64,000 nt of DNA, from contig NC_067478.1 of assembly GCF_947179515.1 (NCBI RefSeq), positions 2,551,501 to 2,615,500 of the forward strand. The letters are read 5' to 3'. The position numbers and the translations under genes were made by a program. Of the stretch, positions 22,201 to 32,934 are shown one piece after another. This DNA comes from Apodemus sylvaticus (taxonomy: Eukaryota; Chordata; Mammalia; Rodentia; Muridae). Within the stretch, counting starts at the first letter, position 1; each line of letters begins with the position of its first letter. The notes beneath the pieces were generated by a model, which ran no database searches, was not told the origin of the DNA, and saw only the letters and a program-made list of their open reading frames with translations.

Positions 22201-25200
22201 TCTGGGAACTGAACTCAGGTCCTCTGAAAGATCGACCAGCAGTGATCTGAACTGCTGACCTATCTCTTCAGCCCTCTGAAGTCAGATCTTTTTATTATTG
22301 CTATAAAAAATATTTTTTGTGTTTGCAATGTGATATTGAATTTAAACTGTAGCCTATAGCTCTATGTCTAATACTTTTGTGACACTATCCTGGGACAGTG
22401 TGAACAAATGTACCCAAACAGATCAAAGTAACAATTATGTCAAAGTCCAGCTTGGCAAGCTAATGATTTTCTTAGTGTTACTTCAGGCACAGGGACAGCT
22501 CAAAGACACTGTAACATCAAGAAGCCCACCCCAATCTCAGTGTGGACTCATTAAAACTGTAAACCTGGAGTCATGTGTGCCTTGTAGGCAGAAAAATATG
22601 TTGGAATCTCCTCCCACAAGAAGCTGTACATGTATTCTGTAACCTTGGAAAAGGAGAAGCCGTTGAAAGTCTTATATGTTTCAGAGACTTTCTGAGACTT
22701 GTGAAATGTTCCATTCCTGGATCTTAAGAAGCCTCCCTTTGAGAATGGAAATGCTTTAATTCAGAGGATAATCATTGAAAACTGCCATATTATACATTGG
22801 ACCATTTAAAATTTTAATTTATGTATCTTATCTGGCTATTGTCACTGTTTTAAATAATTCTTCCCCAAACATTCAGCATTTTAGAATTGGCATGTTCTTT
22901 CAAGTGTCTGCTTGGGAGATCTACTACAAGGAACATTTTAGGATTATTTGGTGTATTAAGAAGCTGAAGAGAAACCCTGGGCTTGGTGGTGCATGCCTAC
23001 AACCCCGGTTTTCAGGAGGTGGAGGCAGTAGGATCATGAGCTTTAGTCCAGCCTCAGCAACATAGTGGGTTTGAGGTCAGCCCGGGATGTATGAGACCCT
23101 ACTTAAAAACAAGGCAGAACAAAAAGAAATGAATAAATACACACCGGAGAGACATGGTGAACTGCCATTTGGGTTTTGTCTCACCCCACCATCTCCTCTG
23201 CTCAGCAGCCTAGAAAACCACAAACTCTGGCACCATCTTGGGAAACAGCAAAGTGTAAGATTGTTGTTTTGTACTTTGTGTTTTTCACCACAAGAAAAAA
23301 GTGATCATCCTTTCATGTGTCCTTGCTACCTTTCTGTAAGGTGCTTTTTCCTACTTTTGTTACTACTTGCAGTTAAATCCCTGTCAGGAAGTAGCTTAAG
23401 GACGAAAGGTTTATTTGGGGGGCTCCGCCCATGGGCAATGCTCTTTGCTTACATGTCTGCAGATCAGGAAACTGAGCTTGGAGAGATGTGGGTGCTCTGC
23501 TAACTGGCTCCTCCCCTCCTCTGTTTTTTCCATTTTGTACACCAGCCTGTGGGCTGGTATCACCTGTGTCCAAAGCAGGACTTAGCATGGCCAGTTAAGC
23601 TTCTCTGGAAAGCCCTTCACAGGCAGTCTATATGGGTCTTAAGATGATTCTAAAGATGTACCATCAATATTATCCACTATCTTATGTTTTCTTTTATTCC
23701 TACCAACTATTTTAAGATAAAGAAATATTTTTAAGTGTGTGTGGTCCCAGGTAGTTGTGAGCTGCCTAGTGGTTGCTGGGAACTGAACTCTAGCCCAGTG
23801 TATGTTTTTAACTACTGAGACATCTCTTCAGCCCCTTTTTATATAATTAATGCATTCTTTATAGACTAGAGCTGTGAAATCTTCATCGACTACATCAGTA
23901 CAAGTTGTTGTCTTGGATTTGTCACTTGTGTTTTGACTTTGTTTATGGTGTCTCATCCTAAAGAAGACCTAATAGTTTCTTAGAATCAAGTACAACTATC
24001 TTTTCTCTTGTGGCTTCTGGGTCTGTAGGAAGCCCCCTTCTTAGAAATGTCTTTAGGAATGGAGGAGATGGCTCGGCTGGTAAAGTATTTGCCTTGAAAG
24101 CATGAAGCCCCGACTTTAATCCCCAGAACCCATCTTTAAAATCAGTTAAAGTGTGGTGGCGTACATTTATAATCCCAGGGCTCTGGAGGTGGAGACGGGT
24201 GGAGTCCTGGGCCTCACTGGCCAGCTGCTTCAGACCAGTAGGAGACCCTATCTCAAAAAACCAGACGGACCATGACTGCGGAACAACACCTGATTGTATC
24301 CTTTGGCTTCCATATGCATGTCTGCACACACACACACACACACACATGCATACACACATGTGTGCACACAGACATGCACACACACCATACATATGTACAT
24401 CTGCACACTCGTGTGCACACACAAGTGCCCATGAATTAAAGGTATTTTATCCTAGAGTCTTCAGAGAACTCCATCCATGTTTTCTCATATCAGAACTCTG
24501 CAGACACCAAGTAAGCCCTAGATACTTTTACTAAATTAAAAAAATAGAATTTTTATGATTTTATCTTTTTATGCTTAAAGTTTAGATTCCTTTGGAATTG
24601 GTTTGGTTGTGAAAAGTGAGGCCGGCAGTGAGGGTCTGTAGTTTTTGTTGTGTCTGCTCATTGTTGTCAACATCAGGAATCCATTAAAGCAGCCTCGTTG
24701 CTGCTTTATGGAGCAGGTGGGAATATTGTTGTTAATGATAACTTTCTCCTGAATGTCTGAGGTTCCTTTCCCGCATGGTCTCCTGAACGTCTGAGGTTCC
24801 TTTCCCGCATGGTCTGGGCTTTCTGATTAATTGGTCAGCTTGGCTGAGTCTCTAGGATAACACTAATGAGCTAAGTCATCTTTGTTGCACGGCACTATGA
24901 AGCAGTATATGGGCCATGCTGGCCGAGGGGCCTTATTGTCCAGATGCCTGCGAGTTCTTAGTAAGCTGACAGGCAGCCATGCACCCTCTACAGCACAGAC
25001 TGAGTCTCCCTGCTGTGTTGTGCAGACAAGGGAGAAGAGAAGGCACCTACTGTGGGAGGGTGTGGAACCCCTTCCACACCATCTGCCCTGAAACTTTATG
25101 CTTTTTCTCCTGGCCATTTAATTTCCAGAAATAATATCTCTGAGACTAATCATTTATTAATAAATGCCTCAGTCATAAGCTTCGCCTTGTTCGCTGACTT

Positions 25201-25561
25201 GCCCTTAAGTTGTTGTCCACTTTATCCTAACCCGGGTTCAGCGACGGGGCTGGTTTCCTTTCCTTGTCTTCTTATGTCTGTGTCCTCAGAGTTCCTGGCA
25301 TAAATCTCTCTTTATTCTAGCCGGACTTCAGCTGCTTGCTGGCTTATGTCTATCAGTGTTCTGGGCCAATCTTTCACACTTCTATTTCCCAGAATTCCCT
25401 CTCTTTGTAGTTCCCAGAATCCCCTCTCTTCCTGATGGATGCCCCACCTCCCGTTTTTTTCCTCAGCTCATTGGCCATAAGCTGTTTGATTGACAGATGA
25501 TGCTTATAAGCAATTTTCTTTACACTTTCCAGCGCTATGAAGAGCCTTGGGGTTTCTGAGA

Positions 25562-25594
<33 letters not shown>

Positions 25595-26253
25595 CTGAAG
25601 CTTCATAGCTATAAGGGACCAGGGGGCCTCTGTCTATTATGAGTCCCCCATCCTGCTAGTTTGAGGAGCAGGACTGCTGATAGGGATACGGACAGGCTCA
25701 TTTCCAGGAATTGGTACTAGAGACTGGAACTGGGGGAGTACTGTTAGGGGACATCAGCAGAAGAGGTTAGAGGTTCAGTCAAGATGTCCCAGGAAGGGTA
25801 AAGAAGGAAAAGAATTTTAAATGCTGTTGAATGAAGACATAAGACAGGCAGAAGGAGCCCAAGGCAATGAACACTCCTTGGGGCGCTGTGCTAGTCAAAG
25901 AGCTCTGAAGCTGTCTTAGAGGACTGACTAATACATCACAGGGCAGGGGTGCCCTGGGTGGGTGGGGTTCCTGTGTGAGGCAGGGACAGGGTGGGCATAT
26001 CATGGAGGAAGCATCTGCTTCCACACCAGGGTGAGTGCTAAGAACTTCAAAAACCTGAGGTCCACACTGGAGAGGCTCAGATGTCACAGGGCTGGCCAGG
26101 CAGGTCTGGGCAGCATGGCCCCGGGGACCCCGAGCTCTGACGACAAGGACCTGCTGCTGATCTCTCTGGCCTTTCCTCTGCAGGCCCATCTGGTCCAAGA
26201 ACTGCCAGCTGTCTGATATTCTGGATCGGTGGTTGGACGGTTGTGATCTGTAG
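19111..26253 (+). CDS. Lyzl4: Lyzl4, lysozyme-like protein 4 (four coding exons, 145 aa)
   Basis: The coding sequence joins 19111-19249, 19363-19512, 20431-20509 and 26184-26253 (438 nt with stop). All introns are GT-AG and phases agree. The product is a secreted c-type lysozyme-like protein: signal peptide at residues 1-19, then a lysozyme domain with eight cysteines (25, 49, 84, 91, 95, 109, 130, 143), enough for the four family disulphides. Glu54 in AYFESKFN corresponds to catalytic Glu35. The Asp52 position is Gly72 (STGFGLFQ), so muramidase activity is unlikely. LYZL4 proteins are known from testis and sperm, where a role in fertilisation has been reported. Family assignment rests on GRCTVAKKL, NYFEGYSL, FGLFQIRD, ALLNPNLKDTI and a C-terminal RWLDGC. 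Length matches the family. Intron 3 opens with a minisatellite containing repeated copies of the donor. SPACA3 and LYZL6 are the alternatives, but LYZL4 motifs fit best. Confidence 0.95.
19363..19512 (+). CDS. Lyzl4: Lyzl4 coding exon 2
   Basis: The acceptor is ctacctcttag|gg and the donor accg|gtgggt. The exon encodes residues 47-96 plus one base. It carries the retained Glu54, the Gly72 substitution at the catalytic Asp site and four cysteines (49, 84, 91, 95). Confidence 0.95.
19513..20430 (+). other. Lyzl4 intron 2
   Basis: A 918-bp GT-AG intron. It contains an MIR-like ancient SINE (20015-20165). No alternative exon is evident. Confidence 0.9.
20015..20165 (-). repeat. MIR SINE in Lyzl4 intron 2
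   Basis: An antisense MIR signature is clear: ctcacagcagccttcgggag, then acgaagaggcaaactggggc and gggcacacagctgctgagtg followed by gaactggaggcag. Confidence 0.7.
20431..20509 (+). CDS. Lyzl4: Lyzl4 coding exon 3
   Basis: The acceptor is cctttgtag|ct and the donor gcgtg|gtaagt. The 79-nt exon completes Ala97 and runs to two bases of Trp123 (ALLNPNLKDTIACAKKIVKG, then KHGMGAW). Reading straight through the donor gives TGG TAA, an immediate stop. Its last 14 bases are also the start of the 50-bp repeat unit that fills the first part of intron 3. Confidence 0.95.
20496..21345. repeat. 50-bp minisatellite spanning the exon 3 donor, 17 unit starts
   Basis: The block gggagcgtgg recurs every 50 bases exactly, from 20501 to 21301 (17 starts). 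The unit continues with taagtgggtatctgcagctc and then acaatggaggctggagggat. Eleven copies have GTAAGT after gcgtg (20501, 20601, 20651, 20751, 20801, 20851, 20951, 21051, 21101, 21201, 21251), four have GTGGCT (20701, 20901, 21001, 21151) and two GTGACT (20551, 21301). The first copy is the functional exon 3/intron 3 boundary: the shared core gggatgggagcgtgg starts at 20497, inside the exon. Each unit also contains an acceptor-like tctgcag. Period is constant with only base substitutions, so the array looks young or homogenised. Confidence 0.97.
21346..21735. other. Lyzl4 intron 3, unique stretch
   Basis: No exon or recognised repeat between the minisatellite and the microsatellite/SINE cluster. 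Confidence 0.5.
21738..21772. repeat. (GT)n microsatellite
   Basis: A short GT run with a terminal GCGCGT variant. Confidence 0.9.
21825..22030 (-). repeat. B4/RSINE1-type SINE
   Basis: Antisense body: ggcggggtttctcacggaac, ttggctggccagtgagctcc, ending with gaactcaggttcttgtggtt and cctttactgacttagccaat, the complement of a tRNA-like head. Confidence 0.6.
22055..22285 (-). repeat. B3/B2-type SINE
   Basis: The antisense tRNA-like head is clear at the right end: gttctgggaactgaactcag, gtcctctgaaagatcgacca, ctgacctatctcttcagccc. Confidence 0.75.
22286..22974. other. Lyzl4 intron 3, nothing recognised
   Basis: AT-rich, unique-looking sequence. No exon signature that would fit the lysozyme frame. 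Confidence 0.45.
22975..23115 (+). repeat. old B1-family SINE
   Basis: Plus-strand order: ctgggcttggtggtgcatgc, tgaggtcagcccgggatgta, then gagaccctacttaaaaacaa. Divergence is high, suggesting an early B1 or proto-B1. Confidence 0.7.
23116..23730. other. Lyzl4 intron 3, nothing recognised
   Basis: No gene or recognised repeat. A 138-codon plus frame from 23087 has no familiar motif. Confidence 0.4.
23731..23842 (-). repeat. B3/B2-type SINE fragment
   Basis: Antisense head: gttgctgggaactgaactct, then aactactgagacatctcttc agcccc. Confidence 0.7.
24050..24275 (+). repeat. B4/RSINE1-type SINE
   Basis: The tRNA-like head (ggagatggctcggctggtaa, then tttaatccccagaaccca) is followed by gtggtggcgtacatttataa and a B1-like body ending in ccctatctcaaaaaacc. 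Confidence 0.7.
24326..24425. repeat. (CA)n and degenerate CA-rich tract
   Basis: About 12 CA units followed by imperfect CATGCACACA repeats, just downstream of the B4-type SINE. Confidence 0.9.
24744..24812. repeat. 34-bp tandem duplication
   Basis: ctcctgaatgtctgaggttc ctttcccgcatggt is repeated immediately with one substitution (gaatgtc to gaacgtc). Confidence 0.9.
24813..25562. other. Lyzl4 intron 3, possible old LTR-like sequence
   Basis: ctggccatttaatttccaga and the segment to 25370 have a loose LTR-like look, but no family can be named. Two near-copies of a short unit (cccagaattccctctctttg and cccagaatcccctctcttcc) lie at 25389-25431. Confidence 0.3.
25563..25594. repeat. (GT)n microsatellite
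   Basis: A pure TG run of about 15 units. Confidence 0.95.
25595..26183. other. 3' end of Lyzl4 intron 3
   Basis: Unique-looking intronic sequence ending in the acceptor cctttcctctgcag. The pyrimidine tract is strong. Confidence 0.8.
26184..26253 (+). CDS. Lyzl4: Lyzl4 coding exon 4 and stop
   Basis: Completes Trp123 and encodes residues 124-145 (PIWSKNCQLSDILDRWLDGC DL) and TAG at 26251. It contains Cys130 and Cys143, which pair with upstream cysteines in the c-type lysozyme fold. Confidence 0.95.
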
Positions 26254-26440
26254 GCGCCTGCCTCAGCGGCCCTGCCTCACTCGCCAGCCGTGTCGTGGGA
26301 CTGAGGATGCTTTGCTGTTTGCCCCTTCCACCCATCCAGTTATCTCACCACTTGACAGCTCCAGATGGAAAAGGACGACAGTCCTCACTTCATCCAGGGG
26401 TGCAGGGTGCAGAATAAACCAGCTAGTTGCTCATCCTGGG
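26254..26440 (+). terminator. Lyzl4 3' UTR and polyadenylation signal
   Basis: A canonical AATAAA at 26413-26418 lies 160 bp after the stop. Cleavage would be expected roughly 15-25 bases later. A second AATAAA at about 26815 is a possible distal alternative. Confidence 0.7.
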
Positions 26441-28541
26441 CCTGAAGTCTCTGCCTACGTTATTACAGCACTTGGAGTACGACTGTGATCATTATTAACA
26501 CTTTCATGACTGGTCATTTCTGGTTCTCAAGGGAAGGGTGTGAGAGCAGGGGTGTGGGTCTAAAGTAGGGAGAGGAGGAGGGGACACGGTAGAAGCTGTG
26601 ACGAGCCACCCAATTGGGGATGAGAGGCTGGGCAAATGGCTTCTTCAGAGCCAAGTTGGCTGGACTTGGAATCACCTAGGAGACACACATCTGCATGTGC
26701 CTTTGTGGGGTCAGGGTTACTGTTTGAGCTCTTGGTTTTGTCTCCTTTAAGACAGTACAGGAGCTACCGTGCCTGTTCTGGGGCCCACTCTTCTCACATT
26801 TAAAGATGACACAAATAAAATACACCTTTAGGTGAAGAAAGCTGGGATAATGAAAAAGAAGGTTATTTAAAATAACCCCCAGTAATCAGCTTGTCATTGC
26901 TGCAGTTTTTTATTACTCTGTAGCCATGTTGAGAGAGCCTCTCGTGTGTCTCAAGCCTGCCTTTGACGGTCCAGGCGTACACGCCTACATCCCCTTTTCC
27001 ACTTGCAAGCATGGGTGGTCCACTATTAAATATACAGTATTATATCTTGCTTTTTCTGCTATCAGTTTGTGGCCTAATATTTTCAGGTCTATATCAGGAT
27101 CCTTCCTATGTCCCATTAGATTGGCAGGCTTTAATGTGCATAATCCTGTATTGTTTAAGCTACAGATAAATTAAGCAGGCTGAGCAGACAGTGGCCACCT
27201 TAAAGGTGAGACACATAGAGCAGACGGGCCCTAGCCGCTGTTTGCGCTAAGTCAGAACTTCTGGAGGAAGCTTTCAGTCAGGCTCGATGCTGGTGGATCA
27301 GCTTGCGCCCGAGCTTCTGCACGGTTCCGCATTGTCTCTGGACAAAAGGGTTCTTGTATTTCCCAAGCACAGAGCATGAATCCCTGTTAACTGATGTCAG
27401 TAGCCCTGGTCTCTGGGCTCAGAAGAAGCTTCGGGGCCATCGAGGGAAACTTTATTACTGCGGCCCAGCACTGGTGTAGACATTGGGGACGCCTGGGATT
27501 ATCAGAACACTATCATCATCTCCAGAGGAAACCCAGCTGCCGCCTCCTTCCAGCCCATTACTTCCAAGGATGTTCATCGGCCCCTAATGGGCTCTGTGTC
27601 AACAAGGATGTGAGGCTCGAGGGCAAAGCAGATGTTAGGGGTATTGATGGTTTCCCAACATCAACTCCTGGCTCTGCGCCCTCCAGCTGGCTGGTCACAG
27701 CGATCACCGATACCTCAGCCAGGTCCCCTGCTCCACTTCCATTGTCAAAGCCGCTTGAGGAAATGTCACTCTCAGAACCATGTATGCCATCATGACTTCT
27801 GTCACCAGCAATCACTGTAGAAATCCCGATTTCACACCAGGCACGTGACTCTTCCCTCACCCACACCTCCAAGCTTCTCAAACCCTTAGATGCTAAACTT
27901 GCATCGTAACAGTCTTACAGGTGGAAAAACAGCTCTGGAGAGGTGGTATAACTTGGCTTTAATCCGGTAAATAACAGGCATGAGCTGGGTATTTCCATAG
28001 AACCCACACCCCCATACACCTCTATTGTTGAAAATAATCTCAATCTGGGGCTTCAATTCCTCCTTTGATCGTTCAGTTCCCAGACAGAAGTCACACACAA
28101 CCCTCATATTTATAATAAGCCTTTAGTAAGCAGATATGTACCCTCTATGCTACTAAAATCTATTTTCTATCGATAACCCCGAATTATTATTGTGTTTCTT
28201 CTAAGCTGCTCTTAACTCCAGTTGGCCAGACCGCATGGCCATGCTTTCTTGACTCCTAACCCATAGTGTCCTCCTCCTCCTCTCTCTACTGTTTTCCTCT
28301 CCTCATGGTCTCCTCTGACCCCAATACCAGAACACCAAGCTCCGCCTATCTCAATTCTGCCCAGTTATGAGCTGTAGGCATCTTTATTCACCAATCAGAA
28401 ATAATTTGGGGGCAAGGTCACTTGAGGCTACATGTAGACTCATCTCTGAGGAAACCAGGCCTTGGGGACCTACACTTAGCATTGCAATAAAACTGAACCT
28501 CAACACACCTCTCCCCCACACCCTGCAATTAAATTGGTGTT

Positions 28542-28544
<3 letters not shown>
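26441..28544. other. intergenic downstream of Lyzl4
   Basis: No gene supported. An MIR-like segment lies at about 27890-28000 (cttacaggtggaaaaacagc, tctggagaggtggtataact). The other frames (for example 27394-27795 plus and 27558-27881 minus) overlap each other and show no family motif. Confidence 0.45.
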
Positions 28545-28584
<40 letters not shown>

Positions 28585-28615
28585 TCTCTCTCCCTCTCCC
28601 TCTCCCTCTCCCTCT

Positions 28616-28664
<49 letters not shown>

Positions 28665-28710
28665 TCTCTCCCCCTCTCCCTCTCCCTCTCCCTCTCTCTC
28701 TCTCTCTCTT
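28545..28710. repeat. (CT)n / CCCTCT compound microsatellite
   Basis: Two nearly identical blocks, each a CT run followed by ctccttctctc and repeated CCCTCT, suggesting internal duplication of the whole tract. Arg/Glu and Leu/Ser frames are artefacts. Confidence 0.95.
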
Positions 28711-28819
28711 GCCCATGAGTACTGATATGAATATACATGTATGCACATGATTGTTCCTGAGGGTACTCATGTGCGCCTGTGCTTATGACTTCACATGTGT
28801 GTGTGTGTAGGTTAGGGAC

Positions 28820-28980
28820 AGCCTTGGGTATCTGGGATATCTGGGTGCTGTCTTTGAGACACTGTTGTCTTCTTTCCCTGAGGGTTTCTCATTGGCTCAG
28901 AACTTGGCAAGTAAGCTAGGCTGGATGGCCACTGAGCCTCAGTTTCCAGGCAGAGCAGCTGGCCTCGCAACACCATGTTA
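28820..28980 (-). repeat. B4/RSINE1-type SINE fragment
   Basis: Antisense body recognisable by agtaagctaggctggatggc, cactgagcctcagtttccag and flanking order. Confidence 0.4.
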
Positions 28981-29435
28981 AGTCTCAAAAGTACTGTCAA
29001 CAGAGCAGACCGTCATTTCTATGAGACACCCCATTTACGTATCTATATCTCAAAAATAAAGGCTCACACAACTTGGAAGCATGTCCAGCTGCAGTTGTGC
29101 TGGTTTCCTCCGACCTTGTCAGGTGCCAGCAAGGGGCTGCTGTGCACACAGCCTGTGGATCCCTGTGGGCGGTCTCTTCTCAGCCTGTTCAGCTTCCTAG
29201 AGAGTGAGAAAGAGAGAGAGAAGGCTTGGCTCCCTCAGCCCTCAGCCCTGGCAAACCAGGTGACTGCTGAGTTTCCAGGCACAGACGCTAAGCTCGGACT
29301 GGAGGCACATGTTTCTTTTTGTTTCTCTTCATCAAATGTAGAGCAGTCTGCACTGATGTACAAATGTTTCTTTGTATGAGATACAACCTGGGTACTTTAT
29401 GAAACTTATGTCAATAAATCCCTCAGGCCCTTGTG
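28981..29435. other. intergenic, nothing recognised
   Basis: No gene or clear repeat. A 134-codon plus frame (28975-29379) lacks motifs. Confidence 0.4.
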
Positions 29436-29580
29436 AAGGAGTCCAGCATTTCCCAACCTGGGGAAGGTATTTAATCTCTCTAAATATCGCTTCCACCTTC
29501 TGCAAGATGAGAATGATAACAACATCCCATTGAGTGTGAAGATTGATGAAACACTCTGCTATGACCTCCAGACAAACTTC
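29436..29580 (+). repeat. MIR-like ancient SINE
   Basis: aggtatttaatctctctaaa, then cttctgcaagatgagaatga and taacaacatccca follow the plus-strand MIR order (ttaacctctctgagcctc, catctgtaaaatgggaataa). Confidence 0.6.
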
Positions 29581-29789
29581 TGCAACATCTGCCTTGTCAC
29601 CCTGACTGGATTTAGAACCACCTATAAGATGCAGCTCTGGGCATGCCTGTGAGGATGTTTGTAGGAAGGTTAGCAGAAAGGAAGGGCTGCCCTGCACGAG
29701 GCTTGCACTCTCCCATGAGCTGGAGTCTTGAACTAAATCAGCAGGAGGGAAGCAGAAACAGCTGAGCCCAGAGTTCCCTCCTCCATGTT

Positions 29790-29940
29790 TCTGTTTCCCC
29801 AGAAAGTGAGATGCTGGTTAGCAAGAGTTACTTCTGCCACCGTGACAGGCTGTACCCTCAAACCATGAGCCACAGCAAACCTTCTTGCTATAAGCTGCTT
29901 TTTGTCACAGCAACAAGAAAGTAATTAGCAGAAAGATGGG
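29790..29940 (+). repeat. MaLR-like LTR 3' fragment
   Basis: cctcaaaccatgagccacag, tataagctgctttttgtcac and agcaacaagaaagtaattag resemble the 3' end of old MaLR LTRs. Confidence 0.45.
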
Positions 29941-30640
29941 AAGAGAGACTTCAGAGACAGGATGAGAAAGGCCCTCCGTGTGGGCACACTAGACAGGACT
30001 ATGGCTGGTGGGAGGGGTGGTTATGTGCCTGTGGCAGCAGCGATCTGAATACCCACCCCTCCCTCCCTGGACAAACTGGAAATGGCTTCTCTCCAACAGT
30101 GTTCAGCAAGGGTGCTGACCTGATGGGTCATGCCTTCTGGCGTCTCACCTCCGGAACAGAAGAGAATGCTTTCCTAACTGCCGGTGGGCACTTCTTAGGG
30201 CAGCCACAGAAGGCAGCGCAGGCCCACGCTTGTTCTCAGTGCTGTAAAACTGCCACTTAGTAGGTGCCTCTTGAGGTCAGACTCAAAATGAAGCCTTGGT
30301 GACACAGTCCTGCTGTGGTTCCAAGACCTACCCAGTGTCCTTGTGCTGAGAACTCAGCCCCCAAAGCCAGAAGATGAGTCATGGGGACTTCTGTCCTGCT
30401 GTCATGAGTTGACAGGATAGTGTTGAGTGGGTTTTGCTGGAGCAGGTTTGGGACAAAGGCAAGACTTCCTTCACCTCCATTCATGGGCACTGACCTTCCT
30501 TTCTCCTGAGCAAGAAGGGAATAGGCAGGCTTGGAATTCCTCCTCAGTGCAACACCACACCTCAAATATTCTGTCACCTCAGAGTAAACAGGCAGAGCTG
30601 TCTTCAGAAGCAGGAGGCTGTTAGTACTTGCAAGGCTCGG
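29941..30640. other. intergenic, nothing recognised
   Basis: No gene or recognised repeat. Confidence 0.4.
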
Positions 30641-30689
30641 AATGCAAAATGTCTCCCTGCTTGGTCCTTGGCTGATGTGCTGCTCTGGG

Positions 30690-30970
30690 AGTTGGTGGAA
30701 ACTTTAGGGGAGGGCTTATTGGGGGGTGTTATGTTTCTGGGGAGCGGTGTCTTGGAAAGTTACAAATGGTCTCTTCCTGTCTACCCATCATGAGGTAGGT
30801 AGCTTCAGCTACGTGTTCCACTATCGTGATTGTTCAGCCTCATTGTGAGTCTGTAATCAATGGAGCCATGGACTATGGGCTGACATCCCTGAAAGCATGA
30901 GCCGAAATAATTCCCCTCCTTAAATCACTTGTGTGCAGTATTTGTCACAGTGACAGGACATGATGCTATG
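30690..30970 (+). repeat. MaLR-like LTR fragment
   Basis: The right end has gaaagcatgagccgaaataa, ttcccctccttaaatcactt and atttgtcacagtgacaggac, the usual order at the 3' end of MTE/ORR1-type LTRs (polyadenylation region then U5). Confidence 0.5.
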
Positions 30971-31866
30971 TCACAGCTGGGGAGACCTGAGTTCAGAGTT
31001 CTAACTGAGTCTGCACAGCTGGTGAGCCAGGGGAAGAGCTGAAGCTCAAGTCTCCATGTGTCCCCTCCTCTTCTTCATGTCCCCTCCCCTCCCCTTCCCT
31101 GGGCCTCCCACCCTGCTGGGAAAGAACAAGAGCTCATCCCTGCTAGGAAGAGATTCATAGAACTTGGAAAGTGACAAGAAAAGACTGTGTGAACCCAATT
31201 TAATTAAGTTAATTCGTTAAGGACTTATTGTAGTGAGGGACATTTAAATTAGTACACTTTGTTTTCTTTAATTTTTAATTTTTTCCACCGAGTTATAGAA
31301 GCTCATAATACAAAGGACAAAATGGGTTTAGCTGTGGAAATCAGAACCTCTTCATCTCTTTCTTTCTTCTGAGTAGACAGCCCACATCTGACTCTTCTGC
31401 AACAGCTTAAGGAGTGCGCTTCCAGCCGTTGAGCAACGGAAGCCATGACCGTGGGGAGGGGCACACTCTGCTCCTGCAGAGATGCTGAGCTTGGCTCCCA
31501 GTGCCCACCGGCCAGCTCTTCTGACCTCCATGGCCTCCTGGGCCCACTGCACACTTCCCTGCCCAGGTGGATTACATCTGTAACAAAGTAAACCTTTCAT
31601 CCCTTCTGTCATAGCAAAATGGAAAGGGACCACAGTTGGGAACATGGCAGGTGGGAGTGGGGAAAAAAATGCAGCCTGAGGGTCAGAGGCCCTCAAGTAG
31701 AGTGGTCTCCAAGTAGATGCAGTGGAAGAAACCCTCACAAGAGCACCGTACCTGGAGAGAGGCTCAGTAAGTGACATCTGGACCAACCTGCTCCTTACCC
31801 TGTCTTGGGTAGAACCCATGCCTTCTTTCTACTTAGGTGACAACCTCGCGTTTTCATTTATGTTAT
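30971..31866. other. intergenic, MIR trace only
   Basis: gtctgcacagctggtgagcc (31010-31029) suggests the end of an antisense MIR. Otherwise nothing is recognised. Confidence 0.35.
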
Positions 31867-32005
31867 TCTTTTTAGCTTTTATGAGACAGGGCATTTCTAT
31901 GTAGCCCTGGATGTCCTGTTGCTAGCTCTGTAAACCAGGATGACCTGGAACTCACAGAGCGCCTTTGTCTCTGCCTCCCAGTTGGTGGGACATCAGACAT
32001 GTAGC
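31867..32005 (-). repeat. B1 SINE
   Basis: Near-complete antisense B1: atgagacagggcatttctat, gtagccctggatgtcctgtt, gatgacctggaactcacaga, tctgcctcccagttggtggg. A short plus-strand B1 start (ggggatggtggtgcatacct) follows at about 32024. Confidence 0.85.
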
Positions 32006-32317
32006 ACATGGTTTTCCTTTCACTTGGGGATGGTGGTGCATACCTGTAACCCCACTGTGCTCTGTCTTCTTTGAGTTTACAGAGTTTGATGGAAACAAAT
32101 TAATAATTAAAAGAAACAAAGTGCTCCTACACTAACTTTCCTGCAATAGTATGTAACAAACTAACCTAATTAAATCACTCATGACATTTGTGGAGTCTCT
32201 TTTAAAGTAAATTAATTCTACTTCCTGTTAAGGAAGAGATACAAGACAGGGACAAGATCATCACAGTTCCAACTGAATTGGAGGCCAGTATGAATTTACA
32301 AATCTATGAGATGGGAA

Positions 32318-32395
32318 GCAGGAAGTACGGCTCAATGAGAGAGCACCTGCTCATTGTATACAAAGTTCCAAACCCAGGACCACACAAACAATCAG
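32318..32395 (+). repeat. ID-like SINE fragment
   Basis: tacggctcaatgagagagca, cctgctcattgtatacaaag and ccaaacccaggaccacac follow the order of an ID/tRNA-Ala-derived element, with heavy divergence. Confidence 0.5.
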
Positions 32396-32714
32396 ACAGT
32401 CCCCTCGCTTGAGTTGTATCTAATGTCCCCCAGTTCAAAGAGGCCTGTCTTGGACTTCTGGGATAGCAGAGTGCATCTGGCTTTGTACAGTGGCAAAGAG
32501 GATGATGTCTCTGAGCCATATTGTCAGATTCAATTGCTGTCAGGCATCCAGGAGCCCCTGCCAGTGCCAGTAGGTGACTCAGGTGCATCTGGGGTACAGC
32601 TAGCAGAGAAGCAGTGTTCTGGCATCAGTCAGTCAGTCGATACATATGTATCATCTCCCTAATCCCAGCACACTGCTGGGCATCACCTCACCTTGTCATC
32701 AAACATCTGGGTCT
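32396..32714. other. intergenic, nothing recognised
   Basis: A frame of 102 codons on the plus strand (32354-32662) has no recognised motif. Confidence 0.35.
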
Positions 32715-32885
32715 TAAAAGGACTCCTGTGTGGCTCCGGCTAAGAGCACCGGCTGCTGTTTCAGGGGACCCAGGTTTGATTCCCATACCCACTTGGTGGC
32801 TCACAACCACCTGTAACTCCAGTTCCAGGGAATCCAGTGCTCCCTTATGGCCTCCACAAACACTGCATTGTAAACGTCATTTTTA
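32715..32885 (+). repeat. B3-type SINE
   Basis: Head gtgtggctccggctaagagc and B-box ggtttgattcccatacccac, then cacaaccacctgtaactcca, gttccagggaatccagtgct. Confidence 0.75.
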
Positions 32886-32934
32886 TTTCCTCAAAGTGAT
32901 AAGATGATAGCCATCTGTACCCAAGCTGTGCAAT

